From the NCBI RefSeq assembly GCF_037392515.1, contig NC_090288.1:7619501-7683500 (forward strand): 64,000 nt of DNA, given 5' to 3'. Every line of letters begins with the position of its first letter. Within the stretch, counting starts at the first letter, position 1. Below are positions 12,027 through 24,419 of this stretch, in pieces. Below the pieces are notes generated by a model that worked only from the letters and a program-made list of their open reading frames with translations, was not told where the DNA came from and searched no databases. The stretch is from Haliotis asinina. Lineage: Eukaryota > Mollusca > Gastropoda > Lepetellida > Haliotidae. The position numbers and the translations under genes were made by a program.

Positions 12027-14857
12027 TCAAAGGTCTTTCTGACAAATATAGTATTTTTTTTCTACCGGGCTCCTGTCTTGCCACGTGAATATATATTCAG
12101 GAATTATTTTGCTGGCTGTGATGACATCGAAATTAGGCGTTTTATTTTCCGGGAATCCTGGGCTCCAGGCGAAGTAGGTCATAGGTCGGCCATCATGTAA
12201 TAACCATTGACCTTCAGTATCCGCATCAGAACCATCGATGTAGTAGCTAAATCTTTGACTTGCTGAAAGTTTCAAAAGACATTTTGAGTTACCCTCGCTT
12301 GTGGACACACTGAGAGGTGGGACTGAGACTAAACATTACAGTTATGACGTAAAACGTTCAAAATAACGTAAAACGTTCACTAACAAAATCAACAGAAAGG
12401 ATATGAAAATGAGGCACATTTTCATCTCTGTATGGCTGTAATATTGGCGGGTTGTTGGTTATCCGAGTGGTCAAGAGTTCCGCCCGTCAAGTTTAAGACC
12501 AGGATTCGATTTACCATATGGGCACAATGTGTGAAACCGACTTTGTGTCGCTCGCCTTGATTTTGCTGGAATGTTGTTAAAGGCGGCGTAAGACTTAACT
12601 CAATCACTCTGATGCTACTTAGTTGGTCCTGGCGCTGGCGAGCAATGGTGTCGTTGCTGTAAATAGAGACTCACATTGGCTTTGGCAACCATTAGCATAA
12701 TCTGGCACCAACAAAGCGAAGTCTGGTTTCTCTGGCTCTCCAAAAGTCTGAGCGTATACTGTTGTTAGAATTGATACTAGAATATTCCACCCAGGAATCG
12801 CGATGCCTTTATCAGAAATCTTTATCTTTACAAAGACATCAACGTCCATACATTTTGAATTGTGTGCGTGAGTTTACCCTTTGGCTGATATGATATTTGC
12901 AGTATGCAAGCAATATAATGAGTGGACACCAGGAATGGATTTAACACATTTTATCCATGGCGGGAATCGAACCCGAGTCCTCGACGTGACGAGCGAACGC
13001 TTTAACCACGTGGCTACTCCTACCGACCCGATTTGAATGGAATGCATACTAGTGTTTATAACACTGTTGCTTGTTAAACCTGGGACCATTTGAACAATTT
13101 AACAAATGTCGAAACGAATATGCTCAAAAAATACATTGATGTTTCAATGGAATACTTTCACGTATTATTTTGTTATGCAGATGATATCATTGATACAAAT
13201 CCAGTATGTCAGTCATACTTTGAAACATTTGAGGTCAAATGGAATTTTCATATAATGCGTCGCCAGAATTGTAAATACTTCAACTGCCATCATGAACATG
13301 GAGAAACTACTTAAGATATTAAGGCATTTAGCATAATGACATTTGCAGCTCAACGTTTCTCAGCTACTATTCACAATGACCTTCATTTGGAACCGTAAAT
13401 CACCGAATTGAACACCAAAAACTTAATGCCTTCGAATTTCCCATAACAATCTAAAGATTAACAAATTTAGACATAAAAGGGAAACCCCCATAAACAGACT
13501 GTGTCTGCACAGTACGTAATGCGCTGGAAGTTAAAGACGAGAGTCTCAATGTAAATACTACGAATGTTGGTGTGAAAAATGTTTGGTACAACTTCGAAAT
13601 GTGTATAAATGTCCGTAAACCCTTCGGTATTATATTTTACTGCTGTTTTCTGCATAATGTATTCTAAACAAATCTCGATCCAGAGAAGGCAACTTTACGA
13701 ACCTGATGACGACGTGATCTGCTTGACGATATGGTTCTGCTTGTCTTCGGTGTCAATAACAACGAGATGTTCTCCTCTTGACGTGCAGTCAGCAAGACCG
13801 TTGTTGTGGTTGATTTTGTTGAGATGAAGCTGATAGCAGAAGTTGAGGAGGCGGTTCTGGACGTAGCCAGGTGGACAACCATCTAGAACAAGCCAAACGT
13901 GCTTGATGGTGATGTTGTTATCGCAAAGATTACATGTAAAATAATACCGATGCCATCTCACCCATCCACTCACAAAGACCACAGGGTGGAGGATCCGTAC
14001 TTTTAATTATTCCTGCATAGGCAATGTATGACCGAGTCTGACATCATAAGGGTTCTGAATTATGTCTATACCCAAATATGTGTTCCGCTTTATTTGTAAG
14101 CAGTAAGGTATTGTAAGTGAGTGAGCCGGTCGGGGTTTACATCGCTTTTAACAATATTCTGGCAATATCACGACAGGGACTGCAGAAATGGACTTCACAC
14201 ATTATATCCAAGCGGAGAATCCAAATATTTCAGACTAACATACACACTGACAATATGTACAGTTAAACAGATATATTTAAATGGTAAAATGTGTCGACCA
14301 TGGGCAACACAATCAGAATATCACAGATTATGATTGAAAACTAGCATGCATATCTTACGATAGTACAATTCGTCATGAGATTACACATGAAAACGCCGTA
14401 GATCGCCAGCAAGGGGATTAGATTCTCGAGACCAAGGACTCATTCTGCAGTAATCTAATGATCGATCAAGGACGTTCGAAATAAAATACACAAAAATTGT
14501 AACTACAACAATGAATGAAACCCCTTTTCGTATTATTTCAATAACGGTGTCGGTCCCACCTGTTTTTAAGCTGTAATACTCGGTTCCTGTCTCTTGCTCT
14601 CCGTCTTCAGGCGACATGAACAAAACGTCATGGAACTGGCACCGTCGGTGTTGCCGTCTATAAAAGACAGACACGCAAGCATTTGTCTGGAGACACAGAA
14701 TTACACACTGTGTACCACTACTAACATTCGAAACGTGTGACAAGACACTTATTGACATAATGATATCGTCAAATTGAGACAATTTAGATCCAAATCCAGC
14801 ATTTATCAAAGCCGTTGCATAGCTCACGAAACACAGAATAATTAGTCTTGAAACCAT
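12027..14857 (-). CDS. PAN/apple-C-type lectin-like secreted protein, paralogue 1
   Basis: Three coding exons on the minus strand: 14857-14560 (298 nt), 13882-13703 (180 nt) and 12262-12027 (236 nt with stop), about 237 residues. Introns are phase 1 with AG acceptors TTCTAG and TTTCAG. Exon 1 gives a hydrophobic signal peptide (MVSRLIILCFVSYATALI) and a PAN/apple-like domain with C-x3-C-x5-C-x11-C ending in the RRQHRRCQFHDV region. Exon 2 starts the lectin-like domain: CPPGYV..FC (long-form N-terminal cysteine pair), LADCTSRGEHLVVID. Exon 3 ends it: EGQWLLHDGRPMTYFAWSPG, WQDR, YYICQKDL. The inner cysteine pair and the EPN/QPD and WND calcium-sugar motifs are not seen, so classical Ca2+-dependent sugar binding is doubtful. 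The start is the Met shared by all three paralogues; an in-frame Met at 14866 is the alternative. Family function (secreted recognition) is inference. Confidence 0.87.
12440..12605 (+). repeat. SINE B copy in intron 2 of lectin-like gene 1
   Basis: A tRNA-like head (GGTTATCCGAGTGGTCAAGA, then CCAGGATTCGATTT) is followed by TTTTGCTGGAATGTTGTTAA and AGGCGGCGTAAGACTTAACT. It lies in antisense orientation to the gene. Confidence 0.65.
12905..13025 (-). repeat. SINE B head in intron 2 of lectin-like gene 1
   Basis: On minus the sequence reads GGAGTAGCCACGTGGTTAAA, GCGTTCGCTCGTCACG, then GGGTTCGATTCCCGCC: an A-box-like and a B-box-like stretch of a tRNA-derived head. The shared 3' tail is not obvious, so this is a partial copy. 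Confidence 0.65.
14110..14225 (-). repeat. SINE B tail fragment in intron 1 of lectin-like gene 1
   Basis: The plus strand shows GTGAGTGAGCCGGTCGGGGT, ATTCTGGCAATATCACGACA and GACTTCACACATTATATCCA, the reverse complement of the tail and body of SINE B. The tRNA-like head is missing. Confidence 0.55.
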
Positions 14858-14959
14858 GGCTTCCATTTCAGGTGAGCGATCGAACAAATGTGGTGTTGGG
14901 GTAGAGACGCTAAACTGTGCTGTGCACACCAACATGTATATGCTTTCAGTTGTTGATCT

Positions 14960-14971
14960 GTTGCCATGGGT
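14960..14971 (-). promoter_or_regulatory. Conserved CCATGG element upstream of lectin-like gene 1
   Basis: ACCCATGGCAAC (minus strand) lies 103 bases upstream of the aligned start codon. The same 12-mer precedes paralogues 2 and 3, and genes 1 and 3 also share GGCAACAGRTCAACA running toward the gene. GTTGCC...GG resembles one half of an RFX X-box, but the second half is weak. It may simply be duplicated promoter DNA. Confidence 0.4.
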
Positions 14972-15049
14972 CCGTCTTCAGTGAGGTAATATGACAAAAG
15001 TATAGATGTACATTTGTACCTAATTGTATAGGTAGTTTCATTCAATGTT

Positions 15050-15655
15050 CAATTCATTTTTTAAACAAAGACTTTGCTAACGTCTTATTTCGCCACTCAG
15101 CAGGGTGTTGTCATTAACCAGAGAAGCTGATATATATTGTTTGGATGCATTAATTGTTTATTAGTTGCTGTGGTTTCGGTTAGAGTATCAGACAGTGTTT
15201 CGCTCTAACCTCGAAAATATACCACGAACAGTATGCTACACAACCAATAAAAGTATTAAAACATAAATAGAAATGGGTCGGAGCGGCAAATTTTCTTTTA
15301 CATTTTATTTTGTGTCCAAAATACCTTGATTTCTTTCTAAAAAAATTACACCCGTTCCTTTAATGAAGGTTAAATCTCAGACAACTGTATCAATGTGGAC
15401 ACGTGTACACTTTCGATGATTAATTTGTAAGTTTTGCCGAGTACATAATTAATGCTGCCTTGGGTATAACCCCAGCAGTAACATAATAACCCACTGATAT
15501 CTCCGTTTGAATTCTGTCCCCTCACTCCCGATTTCACAGAAAAAAAACTGTTTGATAAAAATAACCATTGTATTTTTAAAGTACCATAGTTTACAAAACA
15601 CAAGTTAAGAGAACTAACTGGAATATCAAAGATATTACAACTGGACAGTAAAACA
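15050..15655. other. 5' flank of lectin-like gene 1; no gene recognised
   Basis: AT-rich DNA without a recognisable exon or repeat family. The short minus frame at 15370-15603 has no domain I know. Confidence 0.4.
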
Positions 15656-15835
15656 CGTTGTGTTGTTTGTTTGTCTGTAACACCGCACTCAGCAATATTC
15701 CAAGTAAATCTATATGACTACGGTTTGATAATAATCGAGGCTGAGTATCGATCTGCTGTGTGAGACGATGCCTTGAGTCAGTCATATCAGCGAGCTTGAC
15801 CATCCGATGTCGTTTGTCGCCTCTTACGACGAATT
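15655..15835 (-). repeat. SINE A copy, diverged
   Basis: The plus strand reads ACCGCACTCAGCAATATTCC, 'aataatcgaggctgagtatc', 'agcgagcttgaccatccgat' and GTCGCCTCTTACGACGAATT, the reverse complement of the SINE A body. A second short tail piece (GAGTGAGTGAGTGAGTTAAT, then GCAGTATTCC) is at 15963-16005. Confidence 0.65.
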
Positions 15836-16009
15836 TAGGATGACGAAGATTAATTCAGATTAAGTTTTAGCGGGATTATTGATTTTTACCAATGTCCCCA
15901 GTATGGAGAATTACCTCCATTTGCTGATTATCTGTCGATCCAATGATCTCCTCTTCTGTATTGAGTGAGTGAGTGAGTTAATGTTTAATATCGGCAGTAT
16001 TCCAATCAT

Positions 16010-18150
16010 TTTGGAGCGAAAATAATTGAATTTATATAAATACATTTAGAACATACAAAACCTGTACTCGAAGGACTAAAAACTATTACAGTGTCACAGC
16101 TCTTAACATAATTTAAAACTGATACGTGATCACAGTAAATATATCACTACAGAAAACAATACAATGTGAAACTGGGCAACAGATCATCCGCAACGGAAGG
16201 CTGTGTCTGGGGACTTGCAGTACTTTGGCTCTCTGCATGGACCCTAACTGGATTTATATCAACCCTTCAGCAGCTGCGATTTTGGTCAAAGTTAGCCAAA
16301 CCTAATATGAGAAAAATACTACATTTTAAATATCTGCTAAATCTTCCTTTGAATGGTTCAGCACCTACTGTGCTTCAGATGGCCTGAACTATGGCCCTAC
16401 ATTTGTATTTCCCACAATCCATTTAATACAATCGATATCACAACACACAAAATGCCTTGATCTGAGGGTCACAGCAGGACATTTACTGCTCAAAAAGTCC
16501 AGCTGAATGTATTTCGTTTGTTGTTAAATGCTCAAGTGGAAACAGTAGTTCTACCAATGTTCCCTTGTTATGGTCGACTGGTGAGGCAATGTACAAAGTG
16601 TGTGCTTAAGTAATATCCGAATCGATAATGTACACATATGTTTCATGTTGTTGATTACAAAGTGGAAGTGTTGATCCCAAGTCAACAGATATTGTGAGGC
16701 GACAATGCATTAGCAACTTATGGAATAAATTCTGTTAAACCAGCTTTGCATGTAATATGTTTGGACTTCATATTTACCAACAATATATATCGACACTAGA
16801 AACTTTAATCGGTGTTTGATATGTTATCCGTTGACAGTTCATACTGTCTGTACAATGTTGATATCTGTTCCCGCTCAGTAATGATGGCTTTGAACAAATC
16901 CTTTATTAGCATTCTTTCCCCTGTCACTGTTCATCAGTGGTGTATTTTCGAATGAAATTGTGAAATCTCTGAAACACTATTGGTATCAAACACTTATTGT
17001 TTTAAATATGTATATAATCAATGTCTTTAGTAAAATCCAGTAAAATAGCCACAAAAACGTTGCAAAAAGGTCGTTCCAGTGGTGCAGCAGGATGCATGCA
17101 CGATACGAGGTCTCGCATTGGATAGCTAAGTGGTTATAGTGTTCGCTTGTTACGCCAAAGACTCTGGTTCAAATCCGAACGTGGGGACAATGTGTGGAGC
17201 CCCTTTTTGCTGTTCCCCACCGTGATATCAGCTGAAATAATGTTGAAAACGGACAATGTTGAACTCGCCTACTAATGCAACATTTATGGCCAGTTGGGGC
17301 AACAGGTGTTGTCTTAAAATGGCAGTGGACATTAATTACTACATATCCACACCTTTTAACGTACAAGAACTTACGATTTTGTAAGAATGTAAGAATATTA
17401 TATTAAACGGACATAAAGAAAACGCTATTATTTAGATAATACATGACTTTTTTGTCATCCCGTGTCTGTTATTCATTATGCGGGAACCACGAGACCCGTG
17501 GCACACCCATCAGTGTTAACATATAACTGACTGTTCCGTTATATGACTATTTTAAGATGTAATTTCAACACCAATTTACGTGTTAAGTATCAGCGTCATA
17601 CAATTGACTACGCATCTCCATTTCCACTGAAATACAATTTCGGCACACGTGAGACGTTATCAGATGCCGACTACTTACGTGCAAGACGTCCACGCGTCAC
17701 AACACCAAATGGATATGATTGACACATATCCGGCACAGATTCCAGATTTTTGACACGTATCAGTAAGCGCTTATCATTATAGGGGATCTACGCCATTCTA
17801 CCTATCATGAGACAGGCAAAAGTCGTGCCGAACTTACGTCCGTATGCGATAGACGACTCTTGTTTTTACTAATGAGAAAAGATTCCCCTCTTTGACGGAG
17901 GGGAAGGCGTCTGCAGAATTCGTGGTGAGCTTTATCCTTAACCATGGAGAGGAATTCCTTTGTGGGTGGTTTCATGATGATTTGGTCATGGATGAGTGCA
18001 CGGAGTACTTGTTTAGGCAATAGGTTCTCGAACTAGTCGTAATTCCGCTTCTGTTACGTCGTGGTCCAAGGTTGACATGTACTGCTGTGTTTGTTTCCAA
18101 GACCTTTTGTCATCGGCTTATTTTTAACAGCAGAATCAATTTATTGTAAT
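16010..18150. other. No gene recognised; contains one SINE B
   Basis: No recognisable coding exon. A tRNA-headed SINE B copy on plus lies at about 17105-17265 (GGATAGCTAAGTGGTTATAG, GTGTTCGCTTGTTACGCC, TCTGGTTCAAATCC). The rest is AT-rich single-copy-looking DNA. Confidence 0.5.
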
Positions 18151-18330
18151 ATCTTGGCCTTGAACAATCACCAGATCTCTCTCCTACTGAGCCCAAATGG
18201 AATGAAATGGGTTGACGTCTACGACGTGCCCTAAATCCGCACGATATCTTTAGGCATTTGGCTTCCGAGTTACAGAATATATCAACGAAAACGATGAAAC
18301 CTCTCCGTGCTGTTCACTTAGCATTTATGT
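18150..18330 (+). mobile_element. Tc1/mariner-like transposase fragment
   Basis: The plus strand around 18168-18290 encodes SPDLSPTEPKWNEMG, a stop, then RLRRALNPHDIFRHLASELQ. This matches the end of a Tc1-type DDE transposase, where the glutamate of the 'SPDLNPIE' motif is the third catalytic residue. At least one in-frame stop is present and no inverted repeats are seen, so it is a dead scrap. Confidence 0.7.
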
Positions 18331-18459
18331 GTGCAATTTCTTTCTTCTTTCATGCGTTCGTGAATGTAAAACAGTGTAGGAATACAGTTCCAGTTTCTTC
18401 TTGACAAGGATGGATCCGTGAATATCCTGGTTAGAATTGGGTTTTGAACAACCCATGCT

Positions 18460-18620
18460 TGTTGTAAGTGGCGAGGAATGGAATCGGGTTGTCAGGCTTG
18501 CTCACTTTGATGACACATGTGAACGTAGACTGACGAACGTAGACCGATGCTCATGCTGTTGATCAGTGGACCCGGACTCGATTATTTACAGACCGCCGTC
18601 ACAGCGCTTGAATATTGCTA
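18460..18620 (+). repeat. SINE A copy, diverged
   Basis: Contains AATCGGGTTGTCAGGCTTGC, ATGCTCATGCTGTTGATCAG and GACTCGATTATTTACAGACC, then GAATATTGC near the end, in body-to-tail order on plus. Confidence 0.65.
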
Positions 18621-20035
18621 TGAGCAAAAGAAACAAAATATGATAATGGTGACAGGCCTTGAACGCAAATTGACAGGGGTCCTTGCTTACAGATTTTAAC
18701 AGGCATTTGAAGTGATGCAGAACTGATATCAGCAACTCAGTTAAGTTATATTGAGTTATTTTGATTTGAGCCATCTTGGTTAGTATGTAAAATGAACAGG
18801 CTGCATCTGTAAGAAACAGAAAAAAGAACAAAAAAAACAAAAACGAAATACGTACAACGTGTGGCAGTGTAAAATACTGGAGAAATATACGTCATACGTC
18901 ATAGAGCATACGTCAACAATGCTAGAGCACGTCAGCAAACAATTCAATTCGATATTGAAGAGTTTTGGCCTTGTATACTATTTTTGATGTTGTTTGTTTA
19001 CATGACACCGTTGCTTGGCAGAAGTTCGAAACAGGTAGGGATATCCCGTTGTACCAGTAACAGTCACCACCCACATCGTGTACATAATCTAGGTGGTTCC
19101 TAATTCCTTAATTCCTTAATTCCCGAGAAGCAGGCCTGTAAACAATCAAGCAATTAACCTTTCAGAATAATCTCGTGACACGATATGTGATGATTTTGCT
19201 GAAAGTAATATCTTTGTCATACAAGACAAAGCTTATAGGTAACAACTTTATCTGTTTCTCACATGTCTGCGCTAGACATCGTCCTGAAGAAGGGACATGT
19301 TGGTATTCATAATATTTGTCTTGTATAATTACACCAATTTCTCAAAGCCTTTCATGAATTTCAGCATCTTTGTCGTATCTTATATATTTTGAATTACATG
19401 CACTACAATCGTGTAAGTTTGTTTAGCACAAATATTATAATTTTAGCGTGATATTATGCTCACTAGAAGAATGAAAATTACAACACACATGTGTATGTAT
19501 ATAGTTCAATATTTTGAAACACGCTAGTATATGATTATATTCTTTGGTGGAGATTGAAATACTGCAAAATATTGTGCCTCTGTGAGCGAACCGTAGACAA
19601 ACAACTAGTCTCTCTGAAATGAACATACTTTACTGAAAAAAGTTCATAGTAAACAAATATAATATAATGAAATGGAGCCCTGAGACGTCCTTCATTTTCA
19701 GAAGGGAATCTAGACTTGCCACACTTTCTACACTTGCATGGGCTTTGTTGGATATATTTGCTTCCGGGTCTGTATGGCAGACTACGGGTAACGATGTGAC
19801 AATACATTGTAACGGACTCACTCACTACTGGGCTGTGTGCACGAAAGGTATGTTTGAGCTAAGATACTGTAACACTGTCCAATAATGTGCTGCAAAACAG
19901 TGGATTGCTTCTTTACCTTTGAGCAACAACCTTTCTCTATACCCGAGACATAATTCAAAATATGCTCTTCACAAAAAGTTAAGCAACAAGTATTTTCAGT
20001 ATAATATCTTTATCAATCTCTTTATCAACAACATT
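18620..20035. other. No gene recognised
   Basis: AT-rich intergenic DNA with only short random-looking frames. I see no domain, TIR or known repeat. Confidence 0.45.
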
Positions 20036-20190
20036 CCGCATATGGGCTGGCACATATGACCTTAATCCCATTGAACATGCTTGGGGCATTATTGGAAGTC
20101 GTGTTTACGGTCTCCATGTCTACCCTTGATGACCTTCAGGAGGTGTTACAGAGAGAATGGCAAACTGTTCAAAAGCAACATTAAAGGTTC
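20035..20190 (+). mobile_element. Second Tc1/mariner-like transposase fragment
   Basis: Plus-strand reading around 20043-20110 gives WAGTYDLNPIEHAWGIIGSR, then (another frame) LDDLQEVLQREWQTVQ. This is the region around the last catalytic glutamate of a Tc1-type transposase. It differs from the fragment at 18150-18330 and contains a frameshift and stops. Confidence 0.7.
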
Positions 20191-20284
20191 ATTTGGTCAA
20201 CGCAAAGACGTGTAGAGGCTGGCATTTGTGCTTATGATGATATTGAACACTGTTCCACTGTCAAAAACTGATTTGAACCTTGGT

Positions 20285-21900
20285 GTTAACATTATGCTCC
20301 ATCAATGCTGCATATTTTGCACGACTGTTTCAGAGCTACATGCTTTTGATGAGTTTTAAATCTGTTACTGCCAAAGACTATTTTATTTCATTTTGTTAAA
20401 TGTGTGTACATAGGTTTCACTTTTCTATTGCATCATTCCATAATTGGCAATTTCAGTAAATGAAGATGTAATGAGAATAACAATTTGAGTCGGTTAGGCT
20501 TTGTGGGGAGTGTATATTAGATATGACAAAGATATTAAAATTCTATGAATTTGATTCACTCTGACTTTCATACTGATACTTTAGATAACATTTGAAGGTC
20601 GTGATCTCCAAACATATCATTTTCAGTTTCCTTCCATTTTCTTTTCAAAATCTGTAGAATAAAATAAATTCTTCGTATTTGTATAAAAATGTCTCCAGAA
20701 GCAAATTGCATTTTAAATTCTATGTTTTCGTCAGAGATATCTGGAATACCCCCATCATCAGATTAAGGATCTTCATGTCCTCTTATAACATCTGTTTTGT
20801 AGTCAAGATGTTTGTAAACTTCCAACGTCCTCGTCCCTTTCTTTCTATTGTTGATTGATAACGGCACTGTAATGGCGGAATGGTTTGTTTTGTAGCCGAG
20901 TGATTTCACACAATGAACATTAAGATAAAGATATCTTCTCATACAAGGACAGGCCCAGTTGTTAACGACGGTTTTTTTTAACCAAATCGATTTATTGTTG
21001 TTTGGATTTAATTCACTTCACGTATTTATTAGATTTAATAATTCAATTATATCGAAAATAATTTTCTTGCTTCGGGGTTATTTATATTTTTTATAGCTTA
21101 GTGGACAGGTCAAGCACATACTTCCATTCTGGGCCATAAACTGTGCTGAGGGTTATATACTGTATATAGTAATATCTAAAGTAATGTAAATACCATCATT
21201 CTCAAGGTCTTGTGTATTATATGTTCAAAATTGTTGATGAGGATTGCTGTACCTCGAGCATTTGGCAACAACATAACAGAACAATAGGACTATCGGGACC
21301 CATTACTTTTATAATAACACTTTCACTTATTTCTTTTTGTAAATTGTGTAAATTGCTGACGGCTGAAAGTATGGTGGAAATTCAGCTTGGGTCCATGTAA
21401 GAAGCAAATGTACTGCAAATATCCATGGTCCTCAGTATAATGATATACTTTCAATTGTTGGCAATTTATAGCCTGTTTTATATTGTATTGTTGTTTGTAA
21501 TTAAAATATTACATTTACAAATTTACAACTTTTTCTTAGTCATTATATGGCTGAAATACTGTCACTATGACTTTAAATTTTATCTCATATGTTGGTTTAA
21601 AGCAAAATTTAAACATTGCCCTTGGATTCATGTCGTGCTTCATTAATGTACGTGTCAATATGCCCTGAAGGGGTACAAAATACTTCAGGAATTGCAGCAT
21701 GGGCGTTACCAATGTATTATATATGAAGGTGATAAGGATGATATTCACGTGTTGAGGTACCATATTTCCTGCACATGTAATACACCAGTACATTTTGTTT
21801 AAGTCACCGTGAATGATTGTCACATTTTCTAAAATCATTTATGAAATTTACAGCAAATCGAAAGTCGTTACATATCATTATTGAACGAAAATGCAGACTC
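20285..21900. other. No gene recognised; one family C fragment
   Basis: No coding exon is seen. Around 21370-21500 the order 'ggaaattcagcttgggtccatg', 'actgcaaatatccatggtcc', 'ttggcaatttatagcctgtt', 'atattgtattgttgtt' matches the family C repeat at 30560-30905. The remainder is AT-rich. Confidence 0.5.
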
Positions 21901-21904
21901 GGTG

Positions 21905-22060
21905 CCTTTCAGAAAGTGAATTTAGTTTTACGTCACTTACACTGACTTGGTTGACTCAAGTCAACGTGTTCCAACTGCGTAGATCGATGTTCATGATGTT
22001 GATCACTGGTTTGTCTGGTTCCGACTCGACTATTTACAGACCCTCGCCATATAGTTCAGC
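21905..22060 (+). repeat. SINE A copy, 3' to lectin-like gene 2
   Basis: CTGACTTGGTTGACTCAAGT, TAGATCGATGTTCATGATGT, TGATCACTGGTTTGTCTGGT and CTATTTACAGACC follow the SINE A order; the terminal tail is lost. It lies about 300 bases beyond the stop codon of lectin-like gene 2. Confidence 0.7.
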
Positions 22061-22367
22061 ACAGATTCGAATTCATGCAAATTTAATTGATGGATATCAT
22101 CTACAAGTACATGGAGATAACGATGCAATGAACTTTTAAGTATTAACTTGTTCGATCAAAATGTCGTCTCACACACAGATATGAGTTATTGACAGAAATG
22201 ATCGAAACAGGTTATTGAAAACTGAAAATATATAATCACCGTTACACATATACAATGTACGACATCGATTCACTCAGTCCATTGCATTTTCGCCGTATTA
22301 TGTCAAGCGGAGTGTTTTCTTGAAGCAGGAAATATTGCCGATAATCTCACATTTGTTTGCAAGGATA

Positions 22368-23284
22368 TCATATGTCTCTTTGACAGATGTAGCAGTTTGA
22401 GTGAAAACGAGCCCTTTCTGTCCACAAGTATGCACTTCCATTTGTGACTAACTTCTTGGCGATGATGTAATCAAGCGAAGACGACGCGTTAGCTGGGAAG
22501 CCGGGACTCCAGGCAAAGAAGGGCATAGGTCGGCCATCATGGAACTCCCATTGTCCTTCATTTGCCGCATCAGACCCATCGATGAAGTAGCTGCATTTTG
22601 CAGTTACTGAAAGTTAAATAAACACCAATTAGAGTATGCGTGTTGTCACAGAAAATGCGCGAAACGATTACTTGAGACATATAGAAGTTGTACACGCAAA
22701 ATCACATTTCCTGTTGTGTATATATGAAGGCACCAATACCAACCTTTGGAAGATGTGCTCTGTGTCACGAAGTGAGTTTGCTTGTCCTCACTGTCAATGA
22801 CCATAAAGTGCTCTCCTCTAGACGTACAGTCAGCAAGGGCATCGTCGTAGCTAGTTGTAACAGTATGGAACTGGTAGCAGAGGTTGAGGAGGCGATTCTG
22901 AACGTAGTGAGTTGGACATATCCCTGAAACAGTGTTTGTTAAGAGAGCGAGTGAGCACACTCCACCAGAAGTGATACATTATAAAGAGGAGTAACGTTCG
23001 GGACCTCCAAATACATTCCAGATATGGCTTTCGAAATAGCGAAAGGGTTGCGTTTGAATGGAAGAAAATCCGTTCGTTGAATAATTACGAATTTAGCACA
23101 AGAATCAACATTTGTAGAATTTTGTCCAACTGAGTTATCAAGTGCAAATCAAATCCCTGTATCACACATTACTAGTGAATTTCGTTTTACTTACAAAGGG
23201 CAGTTGAGACAAGTTGAATTAATTACATGCTACAAATATTTCCTGATCATAAATATAGTAACGTTTCTTTCTTCAAAGGTTCAG

Positions 23285-23346
<62 letters not shown>

Positions 23347-24136
23347 GACAAAAGAGTATTGATAGCTTTTGTTTTTTTTTATTAATTCAGCTCCAGGAAG
23401 GCGCGCTACCACCAAATTCAGTCGAACTCAAACTTGTTGCCATGAAAACACAATAAATAGTGTATTCAGAGTTCCAAAAATACACAAAGCACCAGTACAT
23501 CAACAGGCCTATCGATATGAGACTCTGGGTAGCGTTATTGAACAGTTTTAAAATTCTGCTCCGGAAATGTGCAATAACACCAATTTCAGTCAAAGTCAAA
23601 GTTGTTCCATGGTAACGGAATTATTTTTATCTCCAAATCCGAAACTACCAGAAGGCACCAGTTCCTCAAGAGACCTATCTATGAGCCAAGTTTGAAGAAG
23701 AAATACTGACTGGTTTCGAAGGTCTGCGCGGACAGACGGAGTGCACTTTAATACCCCAGTAAAAGGTATTGCGAGGGAAAATGTAGATTCAACAATAACA
23801 TAGAACACTTCCGTATATATACTTATGCCTGTCCTCACCTGTTGTTAAGCTGTAGTACTCGGTTCCTGTCTCTTGCTCTCCGTCTTCAGGCGACATGAAC
23901 AACACGTCATGGAACTGGCACCGTCGGTGTTGCCGTCTGTAAAACACAGAAATACAGCCATCGTTCTGGAGACACTGAAGTACACACCGTTTCCCGCAAT
24001 GAACATCTGATACTTCAGAGATGATGTTTTTTGACATGATGATGTTGTCAAATTGTGTCCATTTTAGTCCAAACCCCGACCTCATCAAAGAAGTGGCACG
24101 ACCCAATAAACAGAGGAGAAGTAACTTCAGAGACAT
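22368..24136 (-). CDS. PAN/apple-C-type lectin-like secreted protein, paralogue 2
   Basis: Coding exons on minus: 24136-23839 (298 nt), 22923-22744 (180 nt), 22606-22368 (239 nt, stop TGA at 22370-22368); 238 residues. Intron 1 has a consensus GTGAGG donor; introns are phase 1. The start is the Met that aligns in all paralogues; Met 24148 is four codons upstream in frame. Exon 1: signal peptide (MSLKLLLLCLLGRATSLM) and PAN/apple-like domain with C-x3-C-x5-C-x11-C. Exon 2: CPTHYV..LCYQ, LADCTSRGEHFMVIDS. Exon 3: YFIDGSDAANEGQWEFHDGR, FFAWSPGFPA, LWTERAR, NCYICQRDI. It has two cysteines in exon 3 (AKCSYF and NCYICQ) that paralogues 1 and 3 lack, so its disulfide pattern may differ. No EPN/QPD/WND sugar motif is seen. 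Intron 2 is only 137 bases. Confidence 0.87.
23283..23341 (+). repeat. (GT)n microsatellite in intron 1 of lectin-like gene 2
   Basis: About 28 uninterrupted GT units. It lies inside the first intron of the gene, next to the CCATGG-family repeat that follows. Confidence 0.95.
23390..23720. repeat. ~165-bp CCATGG-family monomers in intron 1 of lectin-like gene 2
   Basis: Two diverged monomers are visible: GTTGCCATGAAAAC at 23436-23449 and GTTCCATGGTAAC at 23604-23616. Each is accompanied by a 'gctccgg/ccagg' block, an 'aactaccagaaggcaccag' block and 'acctat..atga'. They run opposite to those at 3413-3790 and like those at 36580-36960. Confidence 0.65.
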
Positions 24137-24231
24137 TGTTTCTGTCACGACCGCTTGTTATATTTGAATACAGCCTCTAAATTCTGATAGCTGACCGCAA
24201 ATTCGCATTGATGCATGGTTGCTTTGTGTTT

Positions 24232-24243
24232 GTTGCCATGGGT
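24232..24243 (-). promoter_or_regulatory. Conserved CCATGG element upstream of lectin-like gene 2
   Basis: ACCCATGGCAAC lies 96 bases upstream of the aligned start codon; the flank TTTCATGAA beyond it also resembles gene 3. A TATA-like AAATATAAC lies on minus at about 24161-24169, but the three genes do not share a TATA position. Confidence 0.4.
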
Positions 24244-24419
24244 TCCTTTTCATGAAACGAGCATAACATCAGGGAAGAAATCAGCTTATGTCAATATGCT
24301 CGTAGGAGTTCTAAATATATACGTGAGGTTAGGTAAAACGGGATCGCACGTCGCACTTGAGAATATTTCGCTCATATGAAGACGTGTATGTGTGTGTCTG
24401 CTTGTACTAGTCCAGAGGT

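Noticed and set aside
13664-13882. Minus frame starting exactly at the exon 2 acceptor of lectin-like gene 1
   Set aside because: Its reading gives a Ser/Thr-rich peptide without domains; the correct frame gives the lectin-like CPPGYV..C sequence.
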